In this document: positions 1 to 8,286 of the stretch, piece by piece
Numbering within the stretch: the first letter of the stretch is position 1
Layout of the letters: the number at the start of each line of letters is the position of its first letter
Assembly: GCF_036227325.1 (NCBI RefSeq)
Contig: NZ_CP109467.1
Span: 1,054,001-1,118,000 of the forward strand
DNA from: Streptomyces sp. NBC_01465
GTDB taxonomy: Bacteria; Actinomycetota; Actinomycetes; Streptomycetales; Streptomycetaceae
Direction of reading: 5' to 3'
Length of the DNA: 64,000 nucleotides
Made by a program: the position numbers and the translations under genes
The notes under the pieces: model-generated
Told to the model about the DNA's origin: nothing
The model's database searches: none
The model's input: only the letters and a program-made list of their open reading frames with translations

Positions 1-328
1 CGAGTCCCGTGGTGAGGATCGAGTCGTCGTCGGGCGGTGAGATGCCCGCGTTGTTGAAGGCGATGTCCACACTGCCGTAGGTGTCGTACGCCGCCTTGAA
101 CAGCGCCTCCACCTGGGCGGCGTCGGTCACGTCCACGCGTACGAACGTGCCGCCGACCGCTTCGGCGGCCGCCTTGCCCGCGGTCTCGTCGATGTCGCCG
201 CAGACGACATGGGCGCCCTCGGAGGCGAGCCGGTGGGCGGTGGCGAGGCCGATTCCACTGCCGGCGCCGGTGATCACGGCGGTGCGGCCGACGAGGCGGC
301 GGCAGACGGGGGTGGTCTCTTCGGTCAT
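1..328 (-). CDS. SDR family oxidoreductase, C-terminus cut by window edge
   Basis: Only the first 109 residues are inside the window; the rest lies beyond base 1. The N-terminal Rossmann nucleotide-binding motif TGAGSGIG and the later FNNAG motif are visible, which is diagnostic of short-chain dehydrogenases/reductases using NAD(P). The catalytic Tyr-x3-Lys would lie outside the window. The ATG at 326-328 sits only 4 bp after the aldehyde dehydrogenase stop, so it is very likely the third gene of the GlnA-ALDH-SDR operon. Its substrate cannot be read from sequence; context suggests an alcohol or aldehyde step in amine catabolism. Confidence 0.85.
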   Translation of the reverse strand, partial: MTEETTPVCRRLVGRTAVITGAGSGIGLATAHRLASEGAHVVCGDIDETAGKAAAEAVGGTFVRVDVTDAAQVEALFKAAYDTYGSVDIAFNNAGISPPDDDSILTTGL

Positions 329-332
329 GTGC

Positions 333-1712
333 TCAGGCCTCCGTGGAGATGAAGACGTTCTTGGTTTCGGTGAAAGCGGTGAGGGCGTCGGGGCCGAGTT
401 CGCGGCCGAGGCCGGACTGGCGGTAGCCGCCGAAGGGGGTCCAGTAGCGCACGCTGGAGTGGGAGTTGACGGAGAGGTTGCCGGCGCGGACCGCCTGGGA
501 GACGCGCAGGGCGCGGCCCACGTCGCGGGTCCAGAGGGAGCCGGAGAGGCCGTACTCGGTGGCGTTGGCGAGACGTACGGCGTCGGCCTCGTCGTCGAAG
601 GGGAGGACGACGGCCACGGGGCCGAAGATCTCCTCGGTGGCGGCCGGGGAGTCGGGGGCCTCGGCGGTGAGCAGCGTCGGCGGGAACCAGAAGCCGGGGC
701 CGGTGGGGGCGGTCCCGCGGATCGCCTCGGAGTCGGCCGGGACGTACGAACGGACCCTCTCCAGCTGGGACTTGGAGATCAGCGGGCCCATCTGGGTCTT
801 CTCGTCCGACGGGTCGCCGACCACGACCGAGGTGATCGCGGGGGCGACGAGGGCGAGGAAGCGGTCGTACACGCTCCGCTCGACCAGGATGCGGGTGCGG
901 GCGCAGCAGTCCTGGCCCGAGTTGTCGAGGAAGGACATGGGGGTGGCCGCGGCCGCCGCCTCCAGGTCGGAGTCGGCGAAGACGATGTTGGGGCTCTTGC
1001 CGCCGAGTTCGAGGGTGAGGCGCTTCACCCGGTCTGCGCACTTCGCCATGATCTGTTTGCCGACCCGGGTGGAGCCCGTGAAGACGATCTTGGCGACGCC
1101 GGGGTGTTCGACCAGCGCGTTGCCCGCGACGTCGCCCGCGCCGGGCAGCACCTGGAAAAGGTGCTCGGGGAGGCCTGCCTCCAGGGCGAGTTCGGCCAGG
1201 CGCAGTGCGGTGAGGGGTGTTGTCTCGGCGGGCTTGAGGAGTACGGCGTTGCCCGCGGCGAGGGCGGGCGCCGTCCCCCAGGCGGCGATCGGCATCGGGA
1301 AGTTCCACGGGGCGATCACGCCGATGACGCCGAGGGGCTCCAGGAGGGTGATGTCCAGACCGCCGGGGACGGGGATCTGGCGGCCGGTGAGGCGCTCCAC
1401 TCCCCCGGCCGCGTAGTCGAGGAGATCGCGGACGTTGCCGGCCTCCCAACGGGCGTTGCCGAGGGTGTGGCCGGCCTCGCGTACCTCCAACTGGGCGAGT
1501 TCTTCGAGGTGTTCGTCCACGGCGACCGCGAAACGGCGGAGCAGTCGGGCCCGGTCGGCGGGGGCGGCCGCCGACCAGGCGCGCTGGGCCGCGGCTGCCC
1601 GTACGACGGCCGCGTCGACCTCGGCGGCCGTGGTCGCCGGGACGGTGGCGACGACCTCTTCGGTCGCCGGGTTGAGGACGGTGTGCTGCACGTCAGAGCC
1701 GTTCGAATCCAC
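333..1712 (-). CDS. aldehyde dehydrogenase (NAD(P)+-dependent, PuuC/GabD-like)
   Basis: 459 residues, close to the usual 470-490 of the ALDH superfamily. It carries the NAD-binding TGSTRVGK motif, the general-base Glu in LELGGKSP (about residue 235) and the catalytic Cys in SGQDCC (about residue 269). The GTG start overlaps the preceding glutamine synthetase-like gene by 20 bp, which implies translational coupling. Next to a gamma-glutamyl-amine ligase and across from a PuuD-like hydrolase, it probably oxidises an aldehyde derived from a gamma-glutamylated amine (polyamine or ethanolamine) to the acid. The exact aldehyde is inferred from neighbours only. Confidence 0.9.
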   Translation of the reverse strand: MDSNGSDVQHTVLNPATEEVVATVPATTAAEVDAAVVRAAAAQRAWSAAAPADRARLLRRFAVAVDEHLEELAQLEVREAGHTLGNARWEAGNVRDLLDYAAGGVERLTGRQIPVPGGLDITLLEPLGVIGVIAPWNFPMPIAAWGTAPALAAGNAVLLKPAETTPLTALRLAELALEAGLPEHLFQVLPGAGDVAGNALVEHPGVAKIVFTGSTRVGKQIMAKCADRVKRLTLELGGKSPNIVFADSDLEAAAAATPMSFLDNSGQDCCARTRILVERSVYDRFLALVAPAITSVVVGDPSDEKTQMGPLISKSQLERVRSYVPADSEAIRGTAPTGPGFWFPPTLLTAEAPDSPAATEEIFGPVAVVLPFDDEADAVRLANATEYGLSGSLWTRDVGRALRVSQAVRAGNLSVNSHSSVRYWTPFGGYRQSGLGRELGPDALTAFTETKNVFISTEA

Positions 1713-3063
1713 GGCGGAGCTCCCAATCGGTAATCGCGGCGTCGTAGGCCTCCAGCTCGACGCGCGCCATGTTGCTGTAGTGGGCGACGACCTCTTCGCC
1801 GAAGGCGGCCAGCGCGATGGGGCTGGCGGTCCAGAGGTCGGCGGCCTCGCGCAGGGTGGTCGGGACGTGCTCGTAGTCCGCGGCGTAGGCGTTTCCGGGG
1901 CAGGGGTCGGGGAGTTCGAGCTTCTGCTCGATGCCGTACAGACCGGCCGCGACCAGGCCCGCGACGGCGAGGTGCGGGTTGACGTCGCCGCCGGGGAGGC
2001 GGTTCTCGAAGCGCATCGAGCGGCCGTGGCCCACCACCCGGAGCGAGCAGGTGCGGTTGTCGTGGCCCCAGGCGACGGCGGTGGGGGCGAAGGAGCCGGG
2101 CTGGAAGCGTTTGTAGGAGTTGATGTTCGGTGCGTACAGGAGGGAGAAGTCGCGCAGGGCGGCCAGCTGTCCGGCGAGGAAATGGCGCATGACCTGCGAC
2201 ATCCCGTCGGGGCCCTCGCCCGCCATGACGTTGTGGCCTGCCTTGTCGATGGACTGGAGGGAGAGGTGGATGTGGCAGGAGTTGCCTTCGCGCTCGTTGT
2301 ACTTGGCCATGAAGGTCAGCGAGACGCCCTCCTGCGAGGCGATCTCCTTGGCGCCCGTCTTGTAGACGGCGTGCTGGTCGCAGGTGGTGAGGGCCTCGTC
2401 GTACTTGAAGGCGATCTCGTGCTGGCCCGGATTGCACTCGCCCTTCGCGGACTCGACGGTCAGTCCGGCCGCCGCCATCTCGTTGCGGATGCGGCGCAGG
2501 AGGGGCTCGATGCGGCCGGTGCCGAGGACCGAGTAGTCGATGTTGTACTGGTTCGCCGGGGTGAGGTCGCGGTAGTTGCGGTCCCAGGCCTGCTCATAGG
2601 TGTCGTTGAAGACGATGAACTCGAGCTCGGTACCGACGTGCGCGGTGAATCCGTGCTCGGCGAGGCGCTCCAGCTGGCGGCGGAGGATCTGGCGGGGGGC
2701 GGCGACGACGGGCGAGCCGTCGTTCCAGGCGAGGTCCGCGATGAGCAGGGCGGTGCCCTCGTTCCAGGGGATGCGGCGCAGGGTGGCGAGGTCGGGGTGC
2801 ATGGCGAAGTCGCCGTAGCCGCGGTCCCAGGAGGACATGGTGTAGCCGTCGACGGTGTTCATGTCGGTGTCGACGGCGAGGAGGTAGTTGCAGCCCTCCG
2901 TGCCGTGTTCGAGGACCTCGTCGAGGAAGAAGGGGGCGGCGAAGCGTTTGCCCTGGAGGCGGCCCTGCATGTCGGGGAAGGCGAGGACGACGGTGTCGAT
3001 CTCGCCGCTCTCGACGAGTATGCGCAGCTCCTCGACGGCGAGCGCGGGCGTACGGACTGGCAC
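1693..3063 (-). CDS. glnA4: glutamine synthetase-like gamma-glutamyl-amine synthetase (GlnA4 type)
   Basis: 456 residues of the GS-I fold. Visible landmarks are the N-terminal beta-grasp with FPDMQGRLQGKRF, the metal-binding GTELEFIVF stretch, the NPGQHE motif, a modified central loop (LTFMAKYN, then SCHIHLSL) and GGDVNPH. True GlnA proteins use the sequence ATFMPKP at the loop, so this is a GS-like ligase. Streptomyces GlnA3/GlnA4 proteins are known to glutamylate polyamines or ethanolamine instead of ammonia. The ALDH overlapping its 3' end and the divergent gamma-glutamyl hydrolase support such a Puu-like pathway. The GlnA4 label rests on gene order and family resemblance, not on an alignment. 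Confidence 0.75.
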   Translation of the reverse strand: MPVRTPALAVEELRILVESGEIDTVVLAFPDMQGRLQGKRFAAPFFLDEVLEHGTEGCNYLLAVDTDMNTVDGYTMSSWDRGYGDFAMHPDLATLRRIPWNEGTALLIADLAWNDGSPVVAAPRQILRRQLERLAEHGFTAHVGTELEFIVFNDTYEQAWDRNYRDLTPANQYNIDYSVLGTGRIEPLLRRIRNEMAAAGLTVESAKGECNPGQHEIAFKYDEALTTCDQHAVYKTGAKEIASQEGVSLTFMAKYNEREGNSCHIHLSLQSIDKAGHNVMAGEGPDGMSQVMRHFLAGQLAALRDFSLLYAPNINSYKRFQPGSFAPTAVAWGHDNRTCSLRVVGHGRSMRFENRLPGGDVNPHLAVAGLVAAGLYGIEQKLELPDPCPGNAYAADYEHVPTTLREAADLWTASPIALAAFGEEVVAHYSNMARVELEAYDAAITDWELRRGFERL

Positions 3064-3095
3064 GGGCGGATCCTCTCCTCACGGGCCGGAAGATG

Positions 3096-3129
3096 ATCCA
3101 AACGTAGGCTCTGGGCAAGGGATTTGGAT
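3096..3129. promoter_or_regulatory. inverted repeat in glnA4/puuD-like divergent intergenic region
   Basis: ATCCAAA at 3096-3102 and TTTGGAT at 3123-3129 form a perfect 7-bp inverted repeat with a 20-bp spacer, placed between two divergent start codons (3063 minus, 3176 plus). This fits an operator bound by a dimeric or tetrameric repressor controlling both genes. No regulator gene is adjacent inside the window, so the binder is unknown. Confidence 0.35.
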
Positions 3130-3175
3130 ACGGTGCCGGTTAATTCCGCGCGCCGCGCTGCCTGGGAGGCCGCCC

Positions 3176-3859
3176 GTGAGTCGTCGTCCGCTGATCGGGA
3201 TCAGCACCTATCTGGTGGAGTCCGCGCGCTGGGGCGTCTGGGATCTCCCGGCCGCGCTGCTGCCCGCCGGCTATCCGCGGCTGGTGCGGGACGCGGGCGG
3301 GCTCGCGGTGATGCTGCCGCCCGACGATCCCTCGGCGGCGGCCGAGGTGGTGGCCCGGCTCGACGGGGTCGTGATCGCGGGTGGTCCCGATGTGGATCCC
3401 GTACGGTACGGGGCCGCGCGCGATCCCCGGTGCGGGCCCGCGGCGCCGGAGCGGGACGCCTGGGAACTGGCGCTGATCGGGGCGGCGTTGGAGTCGGAGA
3501 CTCCGCTCCTTGGGATCTGCCGGGGGATGCAACTGCTCAATGTGGCGCTCGGCGGGACCCTCGTACAGCATCTGGACGGGCACACCGGGCCGGTCGGCGC
3601 TTTCGCCGAGCACCCGGTGAAGCCGGTGCCGGGCTCGCTCTGCGCGGAGGCCGTGCCGGAGGAGTCGGGCGTGCCGACGTACCACCACCAGTGCGTGGAC
3701 CGGCTGGGGCGCGGGCTGACCGCCTCGGCGCATGCGGCCGACGGCACGGTCGAGGCGGTCGAACGTCCCGGCGGGAGCTGGGTGCTGGGAGTCCAGTGGC
3801 ATCCGGAGATGGGCGAGGACCTGCGGGTCATGGAAGCGCTGGTCCGAGCCGCTTCCTGA
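3176..3859 (+). CDS. gamma-glutamyl-amine hydrolase, class I glutamine amidotransferase fold (PuuD-like, C26)
   Basis: 227 residues starting at GTG 3176, chosen for the GGGAGG Shine-Dalgarno sequence at 3164-3169 and because the family N-terminus (RPLIGIS) follows directly. The nucleophile elbow GICRGMQ and the C-terminal QWHPE supplying His and Glu are present, as in peptidase C26 gamma-glutamyl hydrolases. Members cleave gamma-glutamyl-GABA or related conjugates to release glutamate. It is divergent from the GlnA4-type ligase and should finish the gamma-glutamyl pathway begun there. Its 3' end overlaps the opposing kinase gene by 32 bp. Confidence 0.88.
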   Translation: MSRRPLIGISTYLVESARWGVWDLPAALLPAGYPRLVRDAGGLAVMLPPDDPSAAAEVVARLDGVVIAGGPDVDPVRYGAARDPRCGPAAPERDAWELALIGAALESETPLLGICRGMQLLNVALGGTLVQHLDGHTGPVGAFAEHPVKPVPGSLCAEAVPEESGVPTYHHQCVDRLGRGLTASAHAADGTVEAVERPGGSWVLGVQWHPEMGEDLRVMEALVRAAS

Positions 3860-4817
3860 GCCAGGCGAGGGCTTCGGCGCCCTGCGCGCCCTGGAAGGCG
3901 CGGAGGGTGGGCAGGCCGGGTGGCGGGGGCTGCAGGGAGTTCCGTACGAAATAACCGGCCAGCGCGGCGAGTACGGCGGTCACCGCCTCCGGGTCGGCGT
4001 CCCGGCCCAGGGGGTGGCGCAGGAACAGCTCCTCCGGGTCGGGGCCGCCCTGGGCCGCCACGCAGGGCAGCATGACCAGCAGGTCGAACCAGGGTGCGGC
4101 CCGGCAGGCGTGGGGCCAGTCGACGAAGACGACCCGGTCGGGTGTGAGGAGCATGTTGTCGGCGCGCAGGTCGCCGTGGGCGAGGGTGTCGCCGCGTACG
4201 CCGTCGGACCAGCCTTCGGCGATCCTGACGAGGGCGTCCAGGTGGCGGCGGGCCCAGGGGTCGAGGCCGTCCGTATCGCCGGGGTCACCGGCGGCGGCCA
4301 GTTTGCGCCAGCCGCTGAAGGTGGACTCCAGGATGTCGGCCGCGTAGGGGACGTCCACCGGTGACGGCGTGAGCCGCGCGGCGAGTTCGCCGACGGCGTC
4401 GAGAACCCGGGTCAGCTCCTCGGGCTGCCAGGGGATGTGCGGCTGGTGCCCGGCGATGTCCTCGAAGGCGAGCACGACCCAGGTCCCGTCGTCGTACGAG
4501 CCGAGCAGCCGGGGCACCGGGACGTCGGTCGGCAGAGCAGCGGTGTTGTGGCCTTCGGCGCGGTGCAGGGACGGGCTGTGGGGGTTGGTCTCCGCGCTGA
4601 CCGCCTTGACGAAGGCGCGGCGCCCGTCGGTGAGTTGCAGCCGGGCGGCGAGCCCGGGCGAGAAGCCGCCGGGCTGCGTCACCGCCGTGTCGACCGGCGC
4701 TCCGAGGAGGTTCTCGACGGCGCGGCGGACGGGGGCGGGCAGATCCTCCCAGTGGAGGCGGACTCCGGTGGCGGGCGGCGCGACGGCTTTCATCACCGTA
4801 TGGTCCGTGCCGGGCAT
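3828..4817 (-). CDS. aminoglycoside phosphotransferase (APH) family kinase-like protein
   Basis: 329 residues with the APH/choline-kinase fold. The Brenner motif HGDLRADNML supplies the catalytic Asp and Asn, and the metal-binding Asp follows in VFVDWPHA. The N-terminal VKAVSAE lysine probably contacts ATP. Such proteins phosphorylate small hydroxylated metabolites as often as antibiotics, so resistance cannot be assumed. ATG 4817 is used; a second ATG at 4793 is possible, and neither has a clear Shine-Dalgarno sequence. It converges with and overlaps the PuuD-like gene by 32 bp. Confidence 0.8.
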   Translation of the reverse strand: MPGTDHTVMKAVAPPATGVRLHWEDLPAPVRRAVENLLGAPVDTAVTQPGGFSPGLAARLQLTDGRRAFVKAVSAETNPHSPSLHRAEGHNTAALPTDVPVPRLLGSYDDGTWVVLAFEDIAGHQPHIPWQPEELTRVLDAVGELAARLTPSPVDVPYAADILESTFSGWRKLAAAGDPGDTDGLDPWARRHLDALVRIAEGWSDGVRGDTLAHGDLRADNMLLTPDRVVFVDWPHACRAAPWFDLLVMLPCVAAQGGPDPEELFLRHPLGRDADPEAVTAVLAALAGYFVRNSLQPPPPGLPTLRAFQGAQGAEALAWLRKRLGPALP

Positions 4818-4850
4818 CCGGCCCGCCAGTGAATTTGCGGAGGGGCGCGG

Positions 4851-5483
4851 TCAGATGCGGCCGCCGGTGAGGCGTGTGACGGGGCCTCGCGCGTGCTGTT
4901 CGCTGCGTCGGCCGGCCAGGTACGAGGCCGCGCTCAGCACCGCCGCGCCGGCGCCCGCGCCGATCACCAGCGCCTTGCGTGTGTTGAGTGCCGTCCAGGT
5001 GGTGTTGGCGGCGGCTGCGGCCTGCCCGGAGGCGGCTTCGACGGCCTGGCGGCCGGCCTGGACGCCCTTGAGGGCGGCGGAGGCCGCGGTTCCTGCCGCC
5101 TCCGCGACCTTCCCGCCGGCCTCCTTCGTGTGGCCGAGCGCCGACTCCGCGTCACCCTTGGCCGCGTCGGCGGCCTGCCGGCCGGCGTGCGCGCCCTTCA
5201 GCGCGGCCGAAGCTGCGGAGTCCGCCGCCTCTCCGACCTTCCCGGTCGCCTCCTTCACCTGGCCGAGCGCACCGTCCGCGTCCCCCTTGGCCGCGTCGGC
5301 GGCCTCCCGGCCCGCGTGCGCGCCCTTGAGCGCTGCCGAGGCCGCGGTGTCCGTGGCCTCTCCGGCCTTCCCCGCTGCCTCCCTGGACTGGGCGAGCGCC
5401 GCCTCCGCGTCGCCCTTGGCCGCCGCGGCGGTGCGGCTGGCGTCGGTTGCTGCCTGGTCGCTGGTCCTGTTGTGATCCGTCAT
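4851..5483 (-). CDS. alanine-rich membrane-anchored protein with three 43-residue repeats
   Basis: 210 residues. After about 20 residues come three tandem 43-residue repeats (129 bp each; the shared CCCTTG lies at 5155, 5284 and 5413), each with KGDA, an Ala/Glu/Lys-rich amphipathic stretch and AASAALKG. This predicts long alpha-helical or coiled-coil segments. Near the C-terminus a hydrophobic segment (KALVIGAGAGAAVLSAASYLAG) is followed by basic residues, so it is probably tail-anchored in the membrane. The start ATG overlaps the LysR stop as ATGA, giving tight translational coupling. I do not recognise a family; apolipoprotein- or LEA-like helical repeats are the nearest structural description. 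Confidence 0.7.
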   Translation of the reverse strand: MTDHNRTSDQAATDASRTAAAAKGDAEAALAQSREAAGKAGEATDTAASAALKGAHAGREAADAAKGDADGALGQVKEATGKVGEAADSAASAALKGAHAGRQAADAAKGDAESALGHTKEAGGKVAEAAGTAASAALKGVQAGRQAVEAASGQAAAAANTTWTALNTRKALVIGAGAGAAVLSAASYLAGRRSEQHARGPVTRLTGGRI

Positions 5484-6436
5484 GCGGTCCGGGTAGCCCG
5501 CGGCGGGTCCGGCAAACCGCCGGCTTCCCGGCCGGGGCGTGTCAGGACCAGCAAGTCCCTTGCCGGGCCTGCCGGTTGGGGTCCGGTGGGCCAGACGGCG
5601 CGCAGGTCGCGGCTGAGCCGGATGCCTTCTACCGGGATCTTCACCAGGCGGCGGGCCGCGAGTTCTTCCCGTACGGCCAGCTCGCTCAGTACGGAGGGGC
5701 CCGCCCCGCTGACGGCCGCGGCCTTGACCGCGGTGGTGGAGGCGAGTTCGAGGAGGGGGGCCGCGAGGCCGCCGTGTGCGGCGAGGGCGGCGTCCAGGAC
5801 CTGGCGGGTGCCCGAGCCCTGTTCGCGCAGGATGAGGGCGGTGGCGGCGAGTTCGGCCGGGGTGAGCGGGGTGCGGCGGCGGGCCCAGGGGTGGGTGGGC
5901 GCGGCGACGACGATCAGGCGGTCGCGGCCGATGACCGTGCCTTCGAGGCCTTCGGGGACCGCGAGACCTTCGACGAAGCCGAGGTCCGCCTCGCCGCCCA
6001 GGAGGTGCGCGGCGACCGCGACGGAGTTCCCGGCGAGGAGCGAGACCGCAGTGCCGGGGCGCTGGGTGCGCAGCGCGATGAGCCAGCCGGGGAGCAGGTA
6101 CTCGGCGATCGTCATGGAGGCGGCGACGCGCAGCCGGGAGTCGCGCCGGTCGCGGAGCGCCTGGGCGCCCGCGTCGAAGGCCTCGGCCGCCTCGACGATC
6201 CTGCGCGCCCAGTCGGTGACGAGGACGCCCGCGTCGGTGAGCCGGGAGCCGCGCGGGGAGCGCTCCACCAGGACGACGCCGAGCCGGGCCTCCATCGAGC
6301 GGATGCGGCCGCTGGCGGCGGGCTGGGTGATGCCCAGTTCCTTCGCCGCCTTGCCGAGGCTGCCGTGGCGGGCGACGGCGAGGAGCAGCTCCAGGGCGGC
6401 GAGGTCGGGGACGCGGTGGGACAGCGGACTGCTCAT
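5480..6436 (-). CDS. LysR family transcriptional regulator
   Basis: 318 residues with an N-terminal winged helix-turn-helix (about residues 12-70, including AAKELGITQPAASGRI) and a periplasmic-binding-protein-like effector domain, the usual LTTR length and order. It is divergent from the TehA-type transporter and LTTRs typically control a divergent neighbour, so this transporter is the likeliest target. A near-perfect LTTR box overlaps its own start codon (6434-6450), suggesting autoregulation. The downstream repeat protein is translationally coupled to it. Confidence 0.92.
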   Translation of the reverse strand: MSSPLSHRVPDLAALELLLAVARHGSLGKAAKELGITQPAASGRIRSMEARLGVVLVERSPRGSRLTDAGVLVTDWARRIVEAAEAFDAGAQALRDRRDSRLRVAASMTIAEYLLPGWLIALRTQRPGTAVSLLAGNSVAVAAHLLGGEADLGFVEGLAVPEGLEGTVIGRDRLIVVAAPTHPWARRRTPLTPAELAATALILREQGSGTRQVLDAALAAHGGLAAPLLELASTTAVKAAAVSGAGPSVLSELAVREELAARRLVKIPVEGIRLSRDLRAVWPTGPQPAGPARDLLVLTRPGREAGGLPDPPRATRTA

Positions 6437-6450
6437 AAGCCGAGCTTATG
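6434..6450. promoter_or_regulatory. LysR-type operator (dyad) in lysR/tehA-like intergenic region
   Basis: CATAAGC (6434-6440) and GCTTATG (6444-6450) are perfect 7-bp arms around CGA, containing the T-N11-A layout of LTTR boxes (ATAAG...CTTAT). The left arm includes the lysR start codon, so binding would block or reset its own transcription while the divergent transporter promoter lies just downstream on the plus strand. Confidence 0.6.
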
Positions 6451-6506
6451 CCCTCATAGGCGAGTGGTCTCTGGTGGGCCGACCGGCCCGGCGGGAGCCT
6501 GGGACC

Positions 6507-7640
6507 ATGACCGTCCTCGCTCAGACCCGCCCCTACGCGGCCGCACCCGCCGCGCTGCGCCATCTCGGCCCCAACTGGTACGCCACGGTGATGGGTACGG
6601 CGATCGTCGCCACCGCGGGAGCAGCCCTTCCCGTGCACATCCCCGGGCTGCCGTTCGTCTGGGCGCTGTCGGCGGTCCTGCTGCTCGTGCTGCTCGCGGC
6701 ACGCGCCGGCCACTGGGTCTTCCACCGGGACCAGGCCCGCGCCCATCTCGACGACCCGGCGGTCGCCCCCTTCTACGGCTGCCTCTCCATGGCGCTCACC
6801 GCGGTCGGCGGGGCCACCCTGGCCGTGGGCCATGTCTGGACGGGCACCTCGGCGGCGGTCGCCGTCGACGCGGTGCTGTGGAGCGCGGGTCTGGTCACCG
6901 GACTGGTGGCCGCCGCGGGAATCCCGTATCTGATGGTGGCGCGCCACCGCGTCGAGCCCGGCAGCGCGTCGCCGGTCTGGCTGCTGCCGGTGGTCGCCCC
7001 CATGGTGTCCGCTGCGGTCGGCCCCGGGCTGGTCCCGCATCTGCCCGCCGGGCAGTGGCAGGAGGCGATGCTCCTGGCCTGCTACGCGCTGTTCGGGGTC
7101 AGCCTGCTGGCCACGCTCGTCATGCTGCCGATGGTCTTCGGGCGGCTGATCACCTCGGGCCCACTGCCCCTGGCGCTGACTCCCACGCTCTTTCTCGTAC
7201 TGGGTCCGCTCGGCCAGTCCACCACCGCCGTCAACCAGCTGGCGGACGTCGCGCAGGGCGCGATCGGGGCTCCGTACGCCGGTGCGTTCCGCGCCTTCGC
7301 CGTCGTCTACGGGGTCCCCGTGATGGGCTTCGCCCTGCTCTGGCTGGCGCTCGCGGCGGCGCTGGTGGTGCGGGCGGCCCGGCGCGGGATGCCCTTCGCC
7401 ATGACCTGGTGGGCCTTCACCTTCCCGATCGGGACCTGCGTGACGGGGGCGGCGGGGCTGGCGCGGCACACCGGGCTTGCCGCGTACGAGTGGCTGGCGG
7501 TGGGTCTGTGGATCGTGCTCGCGGCCGCCTGGGCGGTCGCCGGGATCCGTACCGTACGGGGACTTGCGGACGGCCGGCTGCTGGCCGCCCCTCGGGTCGC
7601 CCGGGTCGCTCAGCGGCAGGGCGCGTCGTCCGACGACTGA
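6507..7640 (+). CDS. TDT family transporter (TehA/SLAC1-like, malic acid or anion transport)
   Basis: 377 residues from ATG 6507, almost entirely hydrophobic with about ten predicted membrane spans. The N-terminal LGPNWYATVMGTAIV motif is characteristic of the tellurite-resistance/dicarboxylate transporter (TDT) family, which includes TehA and plant SLAC1 anion channels. Substrates in the family include C4-dicarboxylates, sulfite and small anions; none can be assigned here. It lies opposite a LysR regulator with an operator between them. Its 3' end overlaps the XRE-cupin gene by 31 bp. Confidence 0.87.
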   Translation: MTVLAQTRPYAAAPAALRHLGPNWYATVMGTAIVATAGAALPVHIPGLPFVWALSAVLLLVLLAARAGHWVFHRDQARAHLDDPAVAPFYGCLSMALTAVGGATLAVGHVWTGTSAAVAVDAVLWSAGLVTGLVAAAGIPYLMVARHRVEPGSASPVWLLPVVAPMVSAAVGPGLVPHLPAGQWQEAMLLACYALFGVSLLATLVMLPMVFGRLITSGPLPLALTPTLFLVLGPLGQSTTAVNQLADVAQGAIGAPYAGAFRAFAVVYGVPVMGFALLWLALAAALVVRAARRGMPFAMTWWAFTFPIGTCVTGAAGLARHTGLAAYEWLAVGLWIVLAAAWAVAGIRTVRGLADGRLLAAPRVARVAQRQGASSDD

Positions 7641-8239
7641 CGGGCCGTGGTGGGCTGGGCCGTCGCGTCGATGTGGTCGCCGACGGCGACCAGCAGGATG
7701 CGGGTGGAGGCGAGGGTGGCGCGCCAGCGGTGGCGTACTCCCCCGGACAGATAGAGCGTGTCGCCGCAGCCGAGCAGATAGACCCGGCCTTCCGCCTCGA
7801 CCTCGGCGGCGCCGTCCACGACGTACATCAACTCGTCGTTGCGGTGCAGGAATTCGCGGCCCGCGTCGTGCTCGCCGGTGAACTCCAGGGCCTGCATCTG
7901 GTGCTGTCCGCGCACCAGCGTCCGCACGCCCGGCTCCGCCTCCGCCTCGCTCTCCGGGGCGTCCTGCGCCTTGACGAGGCCGACCACGCGGGCCGCGTCG
8001 GCGGCGGTCAGCAGCCGGTCCGCGGTGGTCTCCAGGGCCTCGGCCACCCGTTGGAGCGAACGGGTGCTGGGGCGGGCGCGCTCGTTCTCGATCTGGCTGA
8101 GGAAGGGCACCGAGAGGCCGCTGCGCGCGGCGACGGTGGTGAGGGTCAGGCCGAGACCGCGCCGTCGCCTTCTGACGGCTGCGCCGACCCGGAGCACGTC
8201 CTTCTGGTCCTGCTTCTGGTCGTGCTTCTCGTCCGTCAT
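7610..8239 (-). CDS. XRE family transcriptional regulator with C-terminal cupin domain
   Basis: 209 residues from ATG 8237-8239, preferred because GGGAGGGGAGG lies directly upstream. An N-terminal XRE/HipB helix-turn-helix (about residues 15-75, with TTVAARSGLSVPFLSQIE) is followed by a small cupin barrel in the C-terminal half (HDAGREFLHRNDELMYVVDG and HRWRATL), where metabolite binding would be sensed. This HTH-cupin layout is typical of regulators of polyamine, sulfur or amino acid metabolism (PuuR-like). Its target is unclear; the neighbours are a TDT transporter and a secreted protein. Confidence 0.9.
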   Translation of the reverse strand: MTDEKHDQKQDQKDVLRVGAAVRRRRRGLGLTLTTVAARSGLSVPFLSQIENERARPSTRSLQRVAEALETTADRLLTAADAARVVGLVKAQDAPESEAEAEPGVRTLVRGQHQMQALEFTGEHDAGREFLHRNDELMYVVDGAAEVEAEGRVYLLGCGDTLYLSGGVRHRWRATLASTRILLVAVGDHIDATAQPTTARQSSDDAPCR

Positions 8240-8286
8240 CGCGCCTCCCCTCCCGTCCGGTCGCACCACCATAGTGCGCGGCGGGC

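Noticed and set aside
3828..4817. Reading the APH-family protein as an antibiotic resistance gene.
   Set aside because: The fold is shared by many metabolic kinases and nothing nearby indicates antibiotic production or resistance.
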